DNA of 64,000 nt from Chrysopilus asiliformis. Lineage: Eukaryota > Arthropoda > Insecta > Diptera > Rhagionidae. A program made the translations under genes and the position numbers. Positions within the stretch are counted from its first letter, which is position 1. Each line of letters begins with the position of its first letter. Of this stretch, positions 62,690-64,000 are shown piece after piece. The stretch covers positions 113,895,234 to 113,959,233 of the forward strand of contig OZ035962.1 in the NCBI GenBank assembly GCA_964034945.1, given 5' to 3'. The notes below the pieces were generated by a model. That model had not been told where the DNA came from, did not search any database, and saw only the letters and a program-made list of their open reading frames with translations.

Positions 62690-63035
62690 TTTGTTCTACA
62701 TGAGACTACACAAAAACATGTATTTTCGTAGTAAATAGCGGAAAACGAAATTGGGATTTTGAAAAAGCCCAAAATGGCGGCTTCCAGTTAACGGATAACG
62801 GTAGAATCGTCCCATTCCAGGGCCAAATATGCCTGTAAAATTTTATGCCTCTAGCTGAATTAGTTTCTGAAAAGTATGGTACACAGACTGACAGATAGAA
62901 AGATATTTTTTGTAATAAGACTTATCGACTCGGGAATTCTCGGAAAATGGTTTTCACACAAAATTTTTCATGACCATAATTCTTTATTATACTACGTATT
63001 TCGTATAAGAAAGTAAAGACATGGCGTCGAGTCAG
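62690..63035 (-). repeat. Repeat family A, inverted copy
   Basis: Read on the minus strand it gives TACTTTCTTATACG, AGTATAATAAAGAATTAT, a CTGTCAGTCTGTGTACC segment, a GGGACGATTCTACCGTTATC string and GCCGCCATTTTGGGC. These are the reverse counterparts of the 3287-4300 copy, although the order of some phrases differs. Confidence 0.6.
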
Positions 63036-63709
63036 CCGCATCGTTAGTAACTTACGTGTAGGGTTTTTTTTCGAGAAAAAAGAAGTCCCAATGGTATCAA
63101 TGACAGAGCAGATTTTTAAGTCTTTTAATTATTAAACGTACAATGATTATTGTCTAAAGAGAACATGAAAACTCACAAAGTTAGGTGAGTTTCATTGAAT
63201 TCCAGAGAGTTTAATTAAACCCTTTTCGACCTTTTCCTTTGGATAATAGGAAATCATTTTGTCTGCCCTTATTAAAATTGGAAGATTCACCATCAAAAAA
63301 ATGGGATGGTGAGGAAAGGTTGATGATTTCTGATTAAAAACATTTCCACCGTAACCTGACTACTGTTGTGTTGCTGCAGGTAGACGACAAAATCGCTTTT
63401 AATCGATTCTAAGCGAAAGTCGATAAATGTTAGCCATGTTGGAAATGAAGTATTTAAAAAATTTACCTTATAGGAATTTGATGTCTTTTTTTTCGAAATA
63501 TAAGTGTTAAATGGCAATTTTTTCCATTGTTTTAGGTAATTTCACATTCAAGTATTTTATACTTCATTGTACATGGATTGATTGCATTTCATGCATTACA
63601 GGGAGCGGAGGCGGTTCTGCGTTACTGTGACGCGGAATAAATTGTCTGATGTAAACGGGGCCTTAAGCCCAATTCAGACTAACAACTGGGGTTACGATTG
63701 TGATGGCTA

Positions 63710-63802
63710 TTACGATTGAGCTTCTTCGACCAATGAGATCAAAGCTTTCATTTTCCTATCGTTGAAAGCTTTGATCTCATTGATCGAGAAGCTTCAATTG
63801 TA
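63710..63802. repeat. Hairpin with 40-bp arms
   Basis: 63710-63750 pairs with 63763-63802. The central 18 bp (ATGAGATCAAAGCTTTCA) match perfectly and the outer part has a few mismatches, around a 12-base loop. Its size is similar to an animal miRNA precursor, but MITE-like flanking text (GGGGCCTTAAGCCC) suggests a transposon origin. Confidence 0.6.
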
Positions 63803-64000
63803 TTCATACAATATACCGATTCCGTAAAATTTAAAATTGTATCTTTGAAGGCCATAATTAGCTTACAAAAAAACATGTTTTTAAATTACTTGAAAATATT
63901 TATGTACATTGCATATCTTTCATATAAATCTAACATAAAAACACCGAAAAACACATTTTCAGTTGACTCAATGCAGTTCTATGAAGTACAAACGGTTTTA

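Larger units (their letters stand above)
36441..64000. other. Gene-poor 27.5-kb region, probably the long first intron of the gene at 36004
   Basis: I find no exon with convincing codon pattern, splice sites and protein motifs on either strand apart from mariner transposase remnants. The stretch is AT-rich and holds at least a dozen mobile or foldback elements, listed separately. Stretches without any structure I could name include about 36441-38100, 39345-42900, 43829-47680, 47784-49057, 51482-52700, 53155-54550 and 57241-59950. Calling it an intron is inference from the donor at 36441. Confidence 0.45.

Overview
The window is AT-rich eukaryotic genomic DNA with short phase-compatible GT-AG introns, insect-type genes and many short DNA-transposon remnants. 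It is most likely an insect, and the Asn/Gln/Ser-rich coding style fits a fly or midge. No bacterial features, CRISPR arrays or rRNA were seen. Exon models were built by hand from splice signals, frame continuity and recognisable protein motifs.

Layout. (1) 1-5761, + strand: a cytosolic 5'-nucleotidase III (m7GMP-type) locus. Three homologous first exons (1-247, cut by the window edge; 2259-2698; 4558-4931) lie in tandem before a single set of downstream exons (5154-5580, 5648-5761). All three end in the same splice phase, so they look like alternative first exons with their own starts. (2) 5762-8480: intergenic, nearly filled by two non-autonomous DNA transposons with target-site duplications (5914-6614 and 6633-7688, the latter hAT-like). 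(3) 8481-17812, - strand: a six-exon gene for a 2588-aa protein with the cysteine-rich conserved domain of MGA but no T-box or bHLH that I can see. (4) 17832-24173: non-coding, with repeats and a perfect 68-bp-arm hairpin. (5) 24174-32174, + strand: a complete 14-exon phospholipase D (PX-PH-HKD type, 1180 aa). (6) 32175-35680: non-coding, holding two inverted 446-bp Harbinger-like MITEs. (7) 36004-36440, + strand: the first coding exon of an unidentified Asn/Ser/Ala-rich regulatory-type protein. Its donor opens an intron whose acceptor I cannot find before the window end. (8) 36441-64000: about 27.5 kb with no convincing exon, rich in mobile elements. These include two internally deleted DD41D mariners, pogo-, piggyBac- and other MITE-like elements, long hairpins and scattered copies of a TCTG-containing repeat family.

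The genes do not form one obvious pathway. They are nucleotide turnover, chromatin/transcription, and lipid signalling and membrane traffic. The most unusual gene architecture is the triple first exon of the nucleotidase. The most unusual non-coding structures are the perfect hairpins and the set of MITEs with readable target-site duplications.
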